Notes: a model not told the origin generated them from the letters alone. A stretch of DNA of 64,000 nt from Triatoma infestans (GCA_011037195.1 JAAEAF010002511.1:100490-164489), one strand, 5' to 3'; shown: positions 23,237 to 32,579, counted from the stretch's first letter. Numbers and translations are program-made.

Positions 23237-23935
23237 AAAAATCTGATGTGAAACACTCACACAACTTTCACTTACTGTGGTGTACAAAATTGTAACTAAA
23301 AAAATTTTATAATTAGTGTACTAAATTTAATGAAATTGTCGACGTTTTTATGGAGAAATTAGCAAAAACTGTTTAGTAAAATCGCATTTCCTGTTTGCTA
23401 ATTTTCTTGAAACTCAAAATTTTGGCAATCTATTTATTTCTAATTGATTTTGTTTAGGTGGTAGAATTGTATATTTTAACTTTGATAGCATTTTAGAGGA
23501 AAATATAACGCCATCCCCTTCCCCAAAAGTAACCTTAAATGAATTTTTCAAATAAAAGTTGAAGCTCTTTATACTTGATGTAGAAAATTTTTGGAGCCAT
23601 TTTCGAGAAAAATCACAAAAACCTGAAAAAATAAACATTCAGCAAAATGGCACTTCCGGTTGAAAGATTTGTACGAAAAGTTTATTCTCACATCTCCTGA
23701 TTGCACAAAATATTAAGTTTGAACATTCTGCGATTTTTTTCCTTTTAGATATATGCTGTCTCACACATATACACACACACACACAGCCAAACACACATAG
23801 ACAGACAGACAGACAAATTGTTAAAACCCATTTTTTTGGGCTCAGGGAACCTCAAAACGGATATCTCCGATGAAAACTCGATATCGAAAATTTTACACGA
23901 TTACAATAAGAGATTTAACTAACAGATTTTTCTTT
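23237..23935 (+). repeat. Family A repeat, most complete uninterrupted copy
   Basis: It starts with GATGTGAAACACTCACAC then a CTTTCACTTACTG block. It holds two internal units (GTTTAGTAAAATCGCATTTCC near 23370; ATTCAGCAAAATGGCACTTCC near 23637), a (CA)n and (ACAG)n tract (23768-23816), CTCAGGGAACCTC, GAAAACTCGATATCGAAAA, and an ending ACACGATTACAATAAGAG. Length is about 0.7 kb. No open frame of note. Confidence 0.75.
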
Positions 23936-23999
23936 GATAAAGTATTAAGATTATCTCTTCCAGATAAGAAAATATATTAAATTTCAATGAGATGTTTTA

Positions 24000-24140
24000 T
24001 ATGGCAATGGCCAGAAGCGTTTTTAAAGAAACAAAAATTTCTTTGTTGCTCTAAGTTTCGGGTACCATTGGTGCCCTTCTTCAGGAGCTCTTTAGGATAG
24101 GAGAGGAGTGAACGTTGAGACTGAAGTGCTATTAAATTTC
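24000..24140 (-). mobile_element. Penelope-type 3' fragment with hammerhead-like motif
   Basis: This block matches 62390-62480 on the opposite strand: AGTGTATAC/AACGTTGAGA flank, GGAGAGGAGTG, CTAAAGAGCT, then the hammerhead core, then GAGCAACAAAGAA. It is absent from the otherwise similar arm 2 of the local duplication, so it behaves as an insertion. The class is inferred from the ribozyme type only. Confidence 0.5.
24051..24089 (-). ncRNA. Hammerhead ribozyme-like motif, type 3
   Basis: On the minus strand: GCTC, then CTGAAGA (24084-24078), a stem II of GGGCACC-AAT-GGTACCC with one mismatch, GAAA (24059-24056), ACTT (degraded ACGT stem III), A, then GAGC (24050-24047 region). GCTC and GAGC pair perfectly as a 4-bp stem I. 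The core matches CUGANGA…GAAA exactly. Stem III is the weak point. Confidence 0.55.
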
Positions 24141-24217
24141 TAGTGAAGTATATTAAAATTTCTTACAAATTCCGTTAAGACTATTAATTCATGAATGTAT
24201 TGAGATTTTAAGTACTT

Positions 24218-24455
24218 TTTTAGGCTCAGGGGACCTTAAACGGATATTTCTGGTGAAAACTCGGTTAGAAATTTAACATTATTACTGTAAGAGATTTAAC
24301 TAACACATTTTCATTACACAATTTGACATTATTACTGTAAGGGGCTTTTCTTTGATAAAGTAATGCCAAAATTTCAACATTAATCTACCAGCTAATATTC
24401 ATTTTCTTACAAATTCCGCTAATACTATTTAATCCTTGAATGTATTAAGATTTTA
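24218..24455 (+). repeat. Local direct duplication, arm 2
   Basis: The shorter arm, lacking the hammerhead insertion found in arm 1. It has an additional internal ATTTGACATTATTACTGTAAG partial repeat. Confidence 0.65.
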
Positions 24456-24534
24456 AGATATGTTATTTAATTTATTATAAAGAAACTATAATAAGAATTA
24501 AGTGTAAACTGATTTTGCACTATGCAAGTTCGTA

Positions 24535-24650
24535 TTTACCATGGACAATATTTAACAACAAGACATTCTGTTGATGGACGAAATCACGAAATCATTCGAT
24601 GACCACAAAATGAAGCAAGCTATCAAGGAAAAGATCTCTGATATAATGAG
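24535..24650 (+). repeat. Hammerhead-repeat remnant, type 1
   Basis: It contains ATGCAAGTTC, GACATTCTGTTGATGGACG, a GAAAT block, then CGATGACCACAAAATGAAGC and ATCTCTGAT, matching the 6.6 and 31.7 kb copies. The core box reads CTGTTGA and stem II is destroyed, so it is dead. Confidence 0.6.
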
Positions 24651-25870
24651 GATTAACTTTAATAAAGAAAAAGAAAAAAAAACCTTCTCATGAAGTACCC
24701 CTTGAACTTTATAGGTGAGTAATCATAATTTTTTAAAATTAAAAAAAAAAAAAAAATCTTAAAATATATTTTTTATCAAAAAACAAAGGTGTAAATCCTC
24801 TTTTCGATTTCTTTCCACCTCGTTCCCCCCAAAACAAGAACCCTGTTAGAGAATGGCAAGCTACTAAGTTGCAAAATAGAAAGGTGCTTGCAAATCAGGC
24901 CCCTAGTCCCAAGTCCACTGTGTGTACATGAAAGGGATTTTCTTCTTCCTTCATAAAAGGGATACTAACTTAAAAAAAAAAAAAGTCAGTTATTTCTTTC
25001 TTACCCTAATGGCCGAAAAAAAAGCTTCATTCTGGTTTTCCCCCCTTCATTACCCATATTCCTCACTCACTGCCTCTGTAGTTTTTCATGAAAAAAAAAA
25101 AATAATCAAACTTCCGTCTTTTTTATACAAGTATAAAATTCCGCATGAAAAGATTTCGATATGAAACGGTGATTATTCACTCACCCCTTATTTAAGATGT
25201 ATTTCTTATCTTTATGAAAAACATTCCCTTTCTACGAAGAGCCCTGTTTCTACAGAAGAGAGATTGGGGAGGCGGGAGAGTACCTTTAGAGAACCTGAAA
25301 CAACCTGATGAATTTATAATTTCTAATTGGTCAGCGTTTTTCAATCAGTAAACCTCTTGGATTCAATAAGTTTATATTCTAATTTCAAATATAAGTAACG
25401 AATTTATACAGTAGTAAAGACTCTTTAATAAATAATCCAACTGTATATTATATCCTTTGAAATTCTCATTCTATTAAAGAAGATACACTTTCAAAGCCAA
25501 TACTATTAAATTAATAATTTCAAATAATTTATAAGCTGAAAGATAATTTTCTTAAAACTAATACACAACTTATTGAATTATTTCTTCTTCTTCTTCTTCT
25601 TTTTCCCAAAAAATTAATTTACTAAAAGACCAGTACAAAGCCCAGATATTAATTACTAAAAATTAAAATTTTTGAATCTTACTAAAAAAAATTATTCTTA
25701 ACTCTTACTAATTTGTTTTATACAAGTTTGTTTAATAATTATTCTTCAAATTATATTAAATAAGATTCCTTCTTTTCATTTAGGTTTATTATGTTTACGA
25801 TATCGTTCATAATATCGGTTAATTAAATCTTAGGAATTTTTATAATTAGACTGCTTTATAGATGGTTATA
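24651..25870. other. No gene recognised
   Basis: AT-rich with many A runs and a (TTC)n tract at 25584-25602. The 80-codon plus frame at 24922-25164 is low-complexity K/F/S-rich and looks like chance. Confidence 0.4.
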
Positions 25871-26098
25871 AGGGATTATTGCACTGCGACCTGAATGATC
25901 TATTGTGTTCCCTGAAGTCTTCTCAGTACGCTGCCGCCTCCAAGCAATGTTTTCTAGCTACAAACAACGCTGCCTATCACCGGACAGTGAGCTGTAGGGG
26001 CTCGTAGGAAGAGAAAAATCTAAGGGAGCATGCTGGATTCGAACCTGGGATTTCCGCGTTGCTAGTCCAGCGCGCTACTACTGAGCTAATCCCTTCCT
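25871..26098 (-). mobile_element. tRNA-derived SINE, full copy
   Basis: The minus strand reads GGGATTAGCTCAGTAGTAGC (A box), GCGCTGGACTAGCAACGCGG, and GGTTCGAATCC (B box). The body ends with the alternative tail (GATCATTCAGGTCGCAGTGC). It is directly followed on the plus side by a 210-bp segment that also accompanies the 60.4 kb copy. Confidence 0.88.
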
Positions 26099-26310
26099 TC
26101 TCCCTTGGCTTACGCCAATTAACTAGAGACGGAGACCCTAGGTTGTGTACTATGTTTGTCCTTGTCTGTAAAGTGTAGAGTGGATTTAGTTTAAGTGTAT
26201 TGTGTACTAAGTTCTGACTAAATGCATTGAGTACTGAGCTGTGGTAACCCGTGGGGTCGCTACTCTCCAAATAACTGTATGCAACAGATACCCCTTGCGA
26301 GCAAATTAGA
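26099..26310 (-). repeat. Segment co-mobilised with the SINE
   Basis: It shares TTCTCCCTTGGCTT, AAGTGTATTGTGTACT, GAGTACTGAGCTGTG, GGTCGCTACTC and GCAACAGATACCCCTTGCG, in order, with 60605-60785. In both places it sits immediately upstream (in SINE orientation) of the tRNA-like head. The pair suggests a larger composite element. Confidence 0.7.
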
Positions 26311-27280
26311 CTACTTTACTAATGTGAAACGCGACCAGTGATTTCAATTTTTTAGATTAGATTTCAGCTCTAATCAAGCTTAAAGGATTCCATAATCCTT
26401 TCTCAAACCGGACTTGGAATGATCTAAGAGAGAAATATTAAAATCCACAAAAAAAAAAATGGTTTACAGTTCGATGACTACTCCAACCTTCACCTTGTGA
26501 ATCGTAGACTCTAAATAAGAGAGCATTGGAGCAAACTTGAGATGTGATTCATACGGAGAAAAATCTGGTGTGAAACACTCACACGACTTTCTCTTATTAC
26601 AGTAATATAATGGATGAGTTAGGTGGAGAGAAGTTCGGTCTGGTTGAAGAAATGAGAATACTTTGTTAACACTGGTTAACTGGTATATTAATAAAGTGAC
26701 ACAGTTTGCCTGGAATTTACAATAGAGAATGGTTAAGGTAGAGTGGTATGAGAATGACACGTAGTGACTAGCGAGACTTGAACTCTAGTAAACTGTATAT
26801 TTCTGGACTGTCCGTTGCTGTATTTATCTGGTTTCTCCCACTCCAGTCCAAGAGTGTAGTTGGGTTCGTTTCTCTTCTCTCTACTCTCTTTGGTTGCTGT
26901 TACAAGCAAATGCAATAAGTAGAAAATTGACAAATTGTCTTTAAATGTTTTTCCTTAGCCTAAATATAGGGGTGATGAGGGTACATGTACACAAGGCAGG
27001 CAACTGATGTGATTATACTCAAGTTCAGTAAAGAGCGCCGCCATTGGACAAACATTTGAAATTTATCGTCCCAGATTCCTCCAGTAACGCCTACAAACCT
27101 TTTTCCGGAAAAAATGTTTCAAATAAATGTAATACGCTTATATCTGCATCAATAACCATTTCAAGTTTAAAGAAATCCGTTGTAATTGTTTCAGAGAAAA
27201 TTCCAGAAAACTAAATAATCAATTCACTAATGTCGTACGCAATTATCCACTTTTTTTTCAAATTTGGAATTCTAGAAATA

Positions 27281-27684
27281 CAGTAAACTCCCGATTATCC
27301 GGGCTAATGGTGGGGAGAGGCGGCACGGATAATCGAAAAACACGGATAATCCGAACTACGTATAATTATTTATTTCTAAAATACAACATGCACATTTCTA
27401 AGACAGACAATTATTTTAACATGTTTAATGCTCATTATTATTAAAACAATCTATGATTCTGGTTTGTTTGCAGGAGTCTTTTAATGATTTTTTAATATCA
27501 GTTCGAATTTTTCTAAGAGCTATAATGTCGTTATACTTGAATTCCCATTGGTCGATGCGTAAACATAAAAGCGAGCAATATGTCTTTAAAAATACATATA
27601 CATACATTATTTTTTGAAATTAAATTCATGCATGGATCATCCGCAAATCAGATAATCCGCACACGGATAATCGGGAGTTTACTG
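27281..27684. mobile_element. Tigger/pogo-like element, 404 bp, perfect ends
   Basis: The terminal inverted repeats are CAGTAAACTCCCGATTATCC at 27281-27300 and its exact reverse complement at 27665-27684, flanked by TA on both sides (27279-27280 and 27685-27686). TA target duplication and CAGT…TTATCC-type ends are typical of the pogo/Tigger branch of Tc1/mariner. It sits inside family A sequence, which continues on both sides. It encodes only the end of a transposase. Confidence 0.9.
27425..27607 (-). pseudogene. C-terminal fragment of a Tigger-like transposase
   Basis: The frame ends IRTDIKKSLKDSCKQTRIID then CF. This matches the DI..LRKIRD…K…KQTKITDFF C-terminus of Tigger/jerky-type transposases, and the preceding LRIDQWEFKYNDIIAL also fits. 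The CENPB-like DNA-binding and DDE parts are missing, so the copy depends on an outside transposase. Confidence 0.65.
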
Positions 27685-28024
27685 TACATGTATTTATTAT
27701 ACCTTCGATAGAATCATATATTGTCCTGAAGTGGTAACTTAGAGGAAGTGCTTCTTGGAAAAATTATTCAAATAAAGTGATAACTATCTATTCTTTATTA
27801 TGCGATGATTTGAGGTATATGGATTTACAAAGATGTTGAAATTTTGCTGAGAGTTTTTATTTATAGTCTCTTCTAGCGCTTTCTGTATACTTTTAAATTA
27901 CATCTTCATTACACAAATAAATGTTTAAATCTGCCTTCGTTTAGGTACACTATTATTAAAATTTTCTTCTGTGGGAAGAGACTAAGCCCTAGGCTATCCA
28001 AAGCCCCCCCTGAGTCAATATAGC

Positions 28025-28165
28025 TACACCAAGAAAACAACAAACCAGGTCTAGAACAACTATCCAGACCCGGGTCTAATCAACCTAAGATTCACCGCAG
28101 AACAAATCGGACAAATCCTTAAACGGAAATAGCCTAAGCTCTTCCAAAGACATCCTGTTCCGACC
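28025..28165 (+). repeat. LINE-associated repeat block, pair with 60910-61030
   Basis: It shares GGTCTAGAACAACTATCCAG/GGTTCTAGAACAAATATCCA, CCGGGTCT, GAACAAATYGGACAA, GGAAATAGCCTAA and CTCTTCC.AAGACAT, in order, with the 60.9 kb block. It lies just upstream of a LINE RNase H remnant and is probably part of that LINE. Confidence 0.7.
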
Positions 28166-28199
28166 AAAGATCCTGAACCTCACAACTCAAGCAATCTGT

Positions 28200-28860
28200 C
28201 ATAAGATGGATGGGTGTTTCCTCCTCTCAAGGCAAGCTGCCATTAAAGCACCAAACTCTTGTGTTATCAGTTCTAAAATGGTTTAGGAATGCCTACGTAA
28301 GCTTAATGACCCAGGCAGAAGAACGACCCTATTCTGGGTGCCGGGACATGTCGGCGTGGTGGCCGACACTCTGGCAAAAGAAGGCGCTGCATCTCCTCTC
28401 TTGGGGCCTTAGTCCTTTTGCGGAGTCAGCGATCAGTTACTCTTGGAAGAAATTAAGAAAGAGGAGGTGGCGAAAAGAGCATGTCTCTGGAACACTCTTC
28501 CGGGACTTAGGTAGCCCAAGATCTGTCTGAGAGGTTATAACCAGGAAAGGTCGAAGGCCTGCATCAGTCTAAGGAAAACAAGATCCGTATTCTTATGGGA
28601 TTTCTCTCGGGGCACTGCAGACTTGAGTAAGGGGCCATATCTAACCATGAGACCTGAGTAAGCTGGGCCTAGAAGATGATGGCACATGCAGATTCTGTGG
28701 GGAGATGAAAGAAACTCCGACTGGAACCCTCCCTAGAACCCTCCAAGATTCTGGGATTCCTTAATTTGGGCACTCAACTTGGAACACGGAAGGGGTGCTG
28801 TAGACAAGTAAGCTCACCTAAGGTACTAGAGGGGGTACAATAGATCACTTGATAGTCGCA
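28200..28860 (+). pseudogene. Jockey-like LINE RNase H and C-terminal zinc-knuckle remnant
   Basis: In the frame that differs from the longest open one, TTLFWVPGHVGVVADTLAKE gives the RNase H signature and continues GAASPLLGP. Further on, NKIRILMGFLSGHCRLE matches LR.L.GLLTGHCRL, and LGLEDDGTCRFCGEMKETP gives the cysteine motif. The end carries a VLEGVQ-stop-like tail near 28826. There are at least three frame changes and stops. The 106-codon frame at 28210 is mostly an off-frame shadow. Confidence 0.75.
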
Positions 28861-29030
28861 GTACAAAACTCTCCAAAATAAACAAAAAACACATGATTGA
28901 TGGATTTTGTCCGAAGCCTTCGTGGTACCAATTTTAATATCTTCTGGAACTTATCGCAATTTCGAAAATCTGATACGCTTCAATAGGAATGTATACCTCT
29001 GGGTAGAATTAAGAGAAAGTAAGAAATTTA

Positions 29031-30332
29031 TCTCCAAAAGTAGGATAAGCGTGTTTGGCCAGCCGATGTAAGCAGTTTTACAAATGGAAATTGACCATCA
29101 GTTATTTACGTACTTTACCTGAAATTACTTATGTTTTATTAACTAAAAAGAGCCTATCACAACTAATAGAACACATTGATCTGAAAATAAGTGAAATACT
29201 ATTCCTATTGATTGATTATAAGGGAGCATTTAATTCTAGATTCTCGACGGAATTGAATAGAAATCTTTTAAATAACACCCACAACAATAATTTCTATAAG
29301 AAAAAGTCTTCACATTTTTAGGTACTTATAGTGGAGCTTTTATAAGAATAAGAACTGTGTGTGTGTGTGTGTGCATTGTTGAAGTAAAAGTCTTCAGAAA
29401 TATGGAGCAGTGGGGGGAGGGGGGACAATAGGTTCTCTAATTTCTGGTTTAATGTTTTTGGATTGTTTGCCTTGTTGTTTGTAGGTAGGAGCTGGAAATT
29501 GGATGTAAAACCGTTAGACAAGTTGATTAGCTGAATTCAAGGAAGTGCAGAGTCATTACTATTTTGTATTTTGTACGGTATTTAACAATAATATAACCAC
29601 AATAAAGAAGAAAGAAAGAAAAGAAATAAATTCAACATAATTATATAGTTTAAAAAAAAAAATAGAACGGAAATGAGATATATCTTTAAAAATAAATAAT
29701 AATAATAAATGCATCTCCATAGTTTTTCTTTCTTTTAAATGCCATGAAAAACTTTTAAAACCAAAAGAAGAAAACTTATATAATACAGAAAAACTTTATT
29801 ATTTAGTAAATAATACAAAACATTTCCATCAACTAAGAAAATACATTCACTTTATCAAATTCCATTTAAAGTTTTGTATGTATAAAACATTCACTTAATT
29901 AAGCATCCCCCTAAAGTGTAACGGTGTACACGGTTAAGTCGTCGTCCTATGGCAGCCATATTTGGTGCAGAGTAATTAAAATGGAGGAGTCTGTGTTTAT
30001 ATTATACGAGAGCACTAATGAGCAAGCCACGCTTTCATATAGAAAACTCCACTAGATCCAATGGCAGCTGACATAGCAATTCGTTTGACTTCCCTTTTAT
30101 ATTACAGGAATATATTTAATTTACTTTTTACTATTAATTAATTTAATAATTCCAAAAATATATATATATATAAAACTGGATTGGTTAATGGTATAATAAT
30201 TTTGGATATTATTCAGAAAAAAATAAACGAAAAGAAAAAATATAATAAAAATTAATGAATTGGTGGGAAAAAATAAATCCCTCAGAAGCTTATCCTTCAA
30301 CAGATTTTTCTAAATTTCAGGAAGCATATTAT
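29031..30332. other. No gene recognised
   Basis: AT-rich with a (GT)n tract at 29356-29374 and (AAT)n near 29697-29710. The 88-codon plus frame at 29055-29321 shows no motif. Confidence 0.4.
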
Positions 30333-30342
30333 AACCTAGGAT

Positions 30343-30738
30343 CTTTTCAGATTACCTCCTGTCCCTTAGTAGGACAGGTCTGAGGACCTTCATGGGGAGT
30401 GACTGGACAAACTTGGGTGTCTAGTCACTTGTTTAACAAAGGGAGGACGTCTAGTCCCATTTGTCAGAACTGCGACGACGGAGTCAGGGAAACGGTGTAC
30501 CACTGTTATTTATGTCAGTGTCCCCGTTTCGCTGGTACTAGGTTTCGCTTATTTGGGAGGGCACCACTCTCGCAGGACTGCCTGGGCGAGTTGGAGTTAA
30601 AGGATATCTTGGGATATTGTAGATTGACCGGTAAGCTACCGGGGGAGATTATTTAAGCGGATGACATAGGGGCATCGGGGGAATAAAAGTCATTTAGGCT
30701 TAGGTCCCACGCTATCAGGCACCCGGTATAATAATAAT
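30343..30738 (+). mobile_element. 5'-truncated LINE insertion, 10-bp target duplication
   Basis: The exact direct repeat AACCTAGGAT lies at 30333-30342 and 30739-30748. The inside right end is a short (ATA)n tail. The body is about 396 bp and encodes only the last part of ORF2. Exact duplication and intact open frame point to one of the younger insertions in the window. Confidence 0.85.
30399..30656 (+). pseudogene. LINE ORF2 C-terminus with zinc knuckle (5'-truncated)
   Basis: An 85-codon intact frame. SSHLFNKGRTSSPICQNCDD and TVYHCYLCQCPRFAGTR give the C-x2-C…H…C knuckle that follows RNase H in R1/Jockey-type LINEs. The end (LTGKLPGEII) is the natural C-terminus, followed by a short 3' UTR and (ATA)n. 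The Met at 30399 is internal to the original protein and not a true start. Confidence 0.75.
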
Positions 30739-30884
30739 AACCTAGGATATAATTCTCTACCGGATAAAGTTATACAGCCTCGACACTAAGTGATCACATT
30801 TTCTATTCATAACAGCCACAGATTGTAAATATATTATGAATAAATTTGGTGAGGATTGGTCAAGAAAAAAAAAAAAAAACATTC

Positions 30885-31078
30885 AATTATGCCAACGTTT
30901 CGAGAGAGTTTCCTGTCTTTATCAAGGCTTCAATATTTGTTACATCGCAGAAATATAAAAAGGAAAATTAAAAAAGTTACTAGTATCTTGTCTTAAATCA
31001 TCTACAGAAAAAAAAACAAAAAAAAAAGGTAATTTCTTCATAACATAATTCATCAACTGTCAACAAATTCTTTTATAA
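30885..31078 (-). mobile_element. Penelope-like 3' end fragment
   Basis: It starts (minus strand, 3' to 5') with GCCAACGTTTCGA…TGTCTTTATCAAGGC, which matches the hairpin next to the GIY-YIG remnant at 39.4-40.1 kb. The following A-rich spacer resembles that 3' UTR. No coding part remains. It is cut off by the LTR that starts at 31082. Confidence 0.55.
30890..30935 (-). ncRNA. Hammerhead-like motif, type 2 (U3-A8 variant)
   Basis: On the minus strand: GCC, TTGATAA, a stem II region with GAGA/TCTC-like pairing, then GAAACGTT and GGC. GCC and GGC can form stem I, ACGT can form a minimal palindromic stem III, and U follows as the cleavage nucleotide. Against CUGANGA, C3 is U and G8 is A, the same double change as at 39.4 kb. 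Confidence 0.4.
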
Positions 31079-31081
31079 TGT

Positions 31082-31702
31082 TGTAACAACAGGTCTCCGC
31101 CCGGCCACCAGGTTTGCACCAAGTGGACCTTTCACTAGGGAGGCACACCCCCACTCACACTAGGACTCTCCTACCCACTACAGAGGGAGAACTTTCACCG
31201 GCTAGACCCGCCTACTGGACACCATCCCTACCACCTCAGAATCGTAATAAGGGGCCATCCACGACAGACATAATGGGGAGAGAGAAGTACTCAGCGATTA
31301 GAAATTTTTCTAATAGTTTTGGCGCTAGCTAGGCAGGCCCTTAACTAACTTCTCAGAGCATCTGCGCTAGGCAGAGAGCCAGGGTTTACTCATCCAGCGA
31401 TCACCGTTTCAACGACATCTGCGCTAGGCAGGAGAGCCAGCCGTTTGTTCGTCAACGATCACCGATAAGTAGTGTGCGCTAGGCAAGAGGGCCAGGCCAC
31501 TCTACTCGACGAGCGACGATTGACAATCTGTGTCACTCCCTGAGCGAACAGATTGGTCATAGCAACCATTTACTGTATATGCCTTTTCAGATATATTGAC
31601 ATTTTACTAAGTGTGCTTTGACATTACTGGGTGTATTTTATTTGCGAATCACGAATCCTAGTTCCCCACACCCCCGGGATATTATTCTGGGAGTGTGTTA
31701 TA
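31082..31702. mobile_element. Candidate solo LTR, 621 bp
   Basis: Ends are TGTAAC at 31082 and GTTATA at 31697-31702 (imperfect inverted ends). ATGT direct repeats lie at 31078-31081 and 31703-31706. The interval is clearly more GC-rich than its surroundings, with a possible TATA (TGTATATGCC near 31575) and a minisatellite. It interrupts a Penelope-like 3' end on the left. No pol motif is present. Confidence 0.5.
31363..31530 (+). repeat. Three-unit minisatellite inside the LTR
   Basis: TGCGCTAGGCA occurs at 31363, 31420 and 31475 (spacing 57 and 55 bp). Each is followed by GAGAGCCAG/GAGAGCCAG/GAGGGCCAG, and units 1 and 2 share CAGCGATCACCG/CAACGATCACCG. A partial unit (GGCGCTAGCTAGGCAGG) precedes at 31321. 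Confidence 0.85.
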
Positions 31703-31712
31703 ATGTAAATAT

Positions 31713-31872
31713 ATGGCAATAATCAGAGACATTTTCCGTGGTAGCCTGCTTTATTTTGTGGGCAGGCTCGACCGGTTTCGGGCGTTCGCCCATCTTCAGG
31801 ATGCGTTTTTCAGACAGTGTGACAACACAGACTTGCACAGAGCAAATTCAGTTTTACACACTGAATCCAAGA
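31713..31872 (-). repeat. Hammerhead-bearing repeat, type 1, minus-strand copy
   Basis: It shares the leader TTTGCTCTGTGCAAGTCTGTG and tail CCCACAAAATAAAGCAGGCT, ACCACGGAAAATGTCTCTGA with the 6.5 kb copy. The ribozyme-like core lies between. Family A sequence begins just beyond (31885), so it too appears to have landed in or beside family A. Confidence 0.7.
31763..31806 (-). ncRNA. Hammerhead ribozyme-like motif, type 1
   Basis: On the minus strand: GCATC, CTGAAGA (31799-31793), a perfect stem II GGGC-GAAC-GCCC, GAAA (31779-31776), the palindrome ACCGGT (31776-31771) as minimal stem III, then C (31770) of a GUC triplet. All core positions fit CUGANGA…GAAA. Stem I is reduced: upstream GCATC meets GAGCC where the 6.6 kb copy has GATG, so only about two pairs form. 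Confidence 0.65.
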
Positions 31873-31884
31873 TATTAGCTCCCC

Positions 31885-32215
31885 CCAGATACAACTTTCA
31901 ATGATTTCCAGAAAAATATTTTGAATAAAGCATTAAAAGTTTTAAGAAAATCATGAAAAACTGGGAAACCCTTTTCGGTAAAGTCGCATTTATAGATTTT
32001 CTTCAAATTTGGAATATTTTTAATTGCCTTGTTGATTTAATAGTCACGTATAACATCCGTACAAAGTTTTGCGATAACACTTTGGAGGGGAGACTGAATA
32101 ACAAGGCTTCCCAAAAAATCCATTTTCTTAGATATCCTGAAAAAAATTTAAAGAAAAACATCAGTGCCATATTCCAGAAAATCTCGGAAGACTGGAAAAA
32201 CAAAAAAAAAATGTA
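31885..32215 (+). repeat. Family A repeat fragment
   Basis: It contains AAAGTTTTAAGAAAATCATG, CGGTAAAGTCGCATTTATAG, and ATTTTCTTCAAATTTGGAAT followed by a second degraded AGAAAATCTCGG block near 32170. Confidence 0.6.
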
Positions 32216-32579
32216 ATAGAGTTGACGATTAAGCAAGACCTAACTGACGGTTTATTATCAAACTAAAGAGGATCAAGTTCGGGTTTAGTAACATTTTTGG
32301 TTTTTGAATTATATTTATTTTTTGTATTGACGTGACAAAACAGGATTTCCTTTTAAAAAAATGAAGAGGAATAAAAATGTAGGATATTTAGGATGATTAC
32401 TCAATAATAAATATTTGAGCTATATAAGTGCAAAAAAAAATTGAATGATGTGAAAAAAAATATAATTTGTTTGTCAAATCCGAGAATCAGACATAAAAGA
32501 ATAGGAATGCATATCAGTATAGGAGCTCACTCTAATGTGTTGTTTAATGAATTGTGCACTGTAGTGAATTGTATGTATA

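Larger units (their letters stand above)
23832..24213 (+). repeat. Local direct duplication, arm 1 (with insertion)
   Basis: Arm 1 and arm 2 (24218-24455) share TTTTTTRGGCTCAGGG, GAGATTTAACTAACA, TTTTCTTTGATAAAGTA, TTACAAATTCCG and TGAATGTATTRAGATTTTAA in order. Arm 1 carries an extra block at about 24000-24140 that holds a hammerhead-like motif. Confidence 0.65.
26570..29030 (+). repeat. Family A repeat broken by a Tigger-like element and a LINE
   Basis: The family A start (GTGTGAAACACTCACACGAC near 26570) is followed by 400 bp of unassigned DNA. Family A units then lie at 27110-27278 and 27687-27780, and the 3' part lies at 28880-29025 (TTGATGGATTTTGTCCGAAG, GCAATTTCGAAAATCTGATA, AGAGAAAGTAAG). 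A 404-bp DNA transposon (27281-27684) and a LINE remnant (about 27960-28860) interrupt it. Confidence 0.65.

Noticed and set aside
27425..27607. Independent small gene
   Set aside because: It lies entirely inside a transposon with perfect inverted ends and matches a transposase C-terminus.
28210..28530. 106-codon plus frame as a gene
   Set aside because: The RNase H signature WVPGHVGV lies in a different frame of the same bases. The long frame exists only because of frameshifts in the LINE.
30399..30656. Intact host zinc-finger gene
   Set aside because: The frame is the tail of a LINE ORF2 bounded by a target duplication and an (ATA)n tail.
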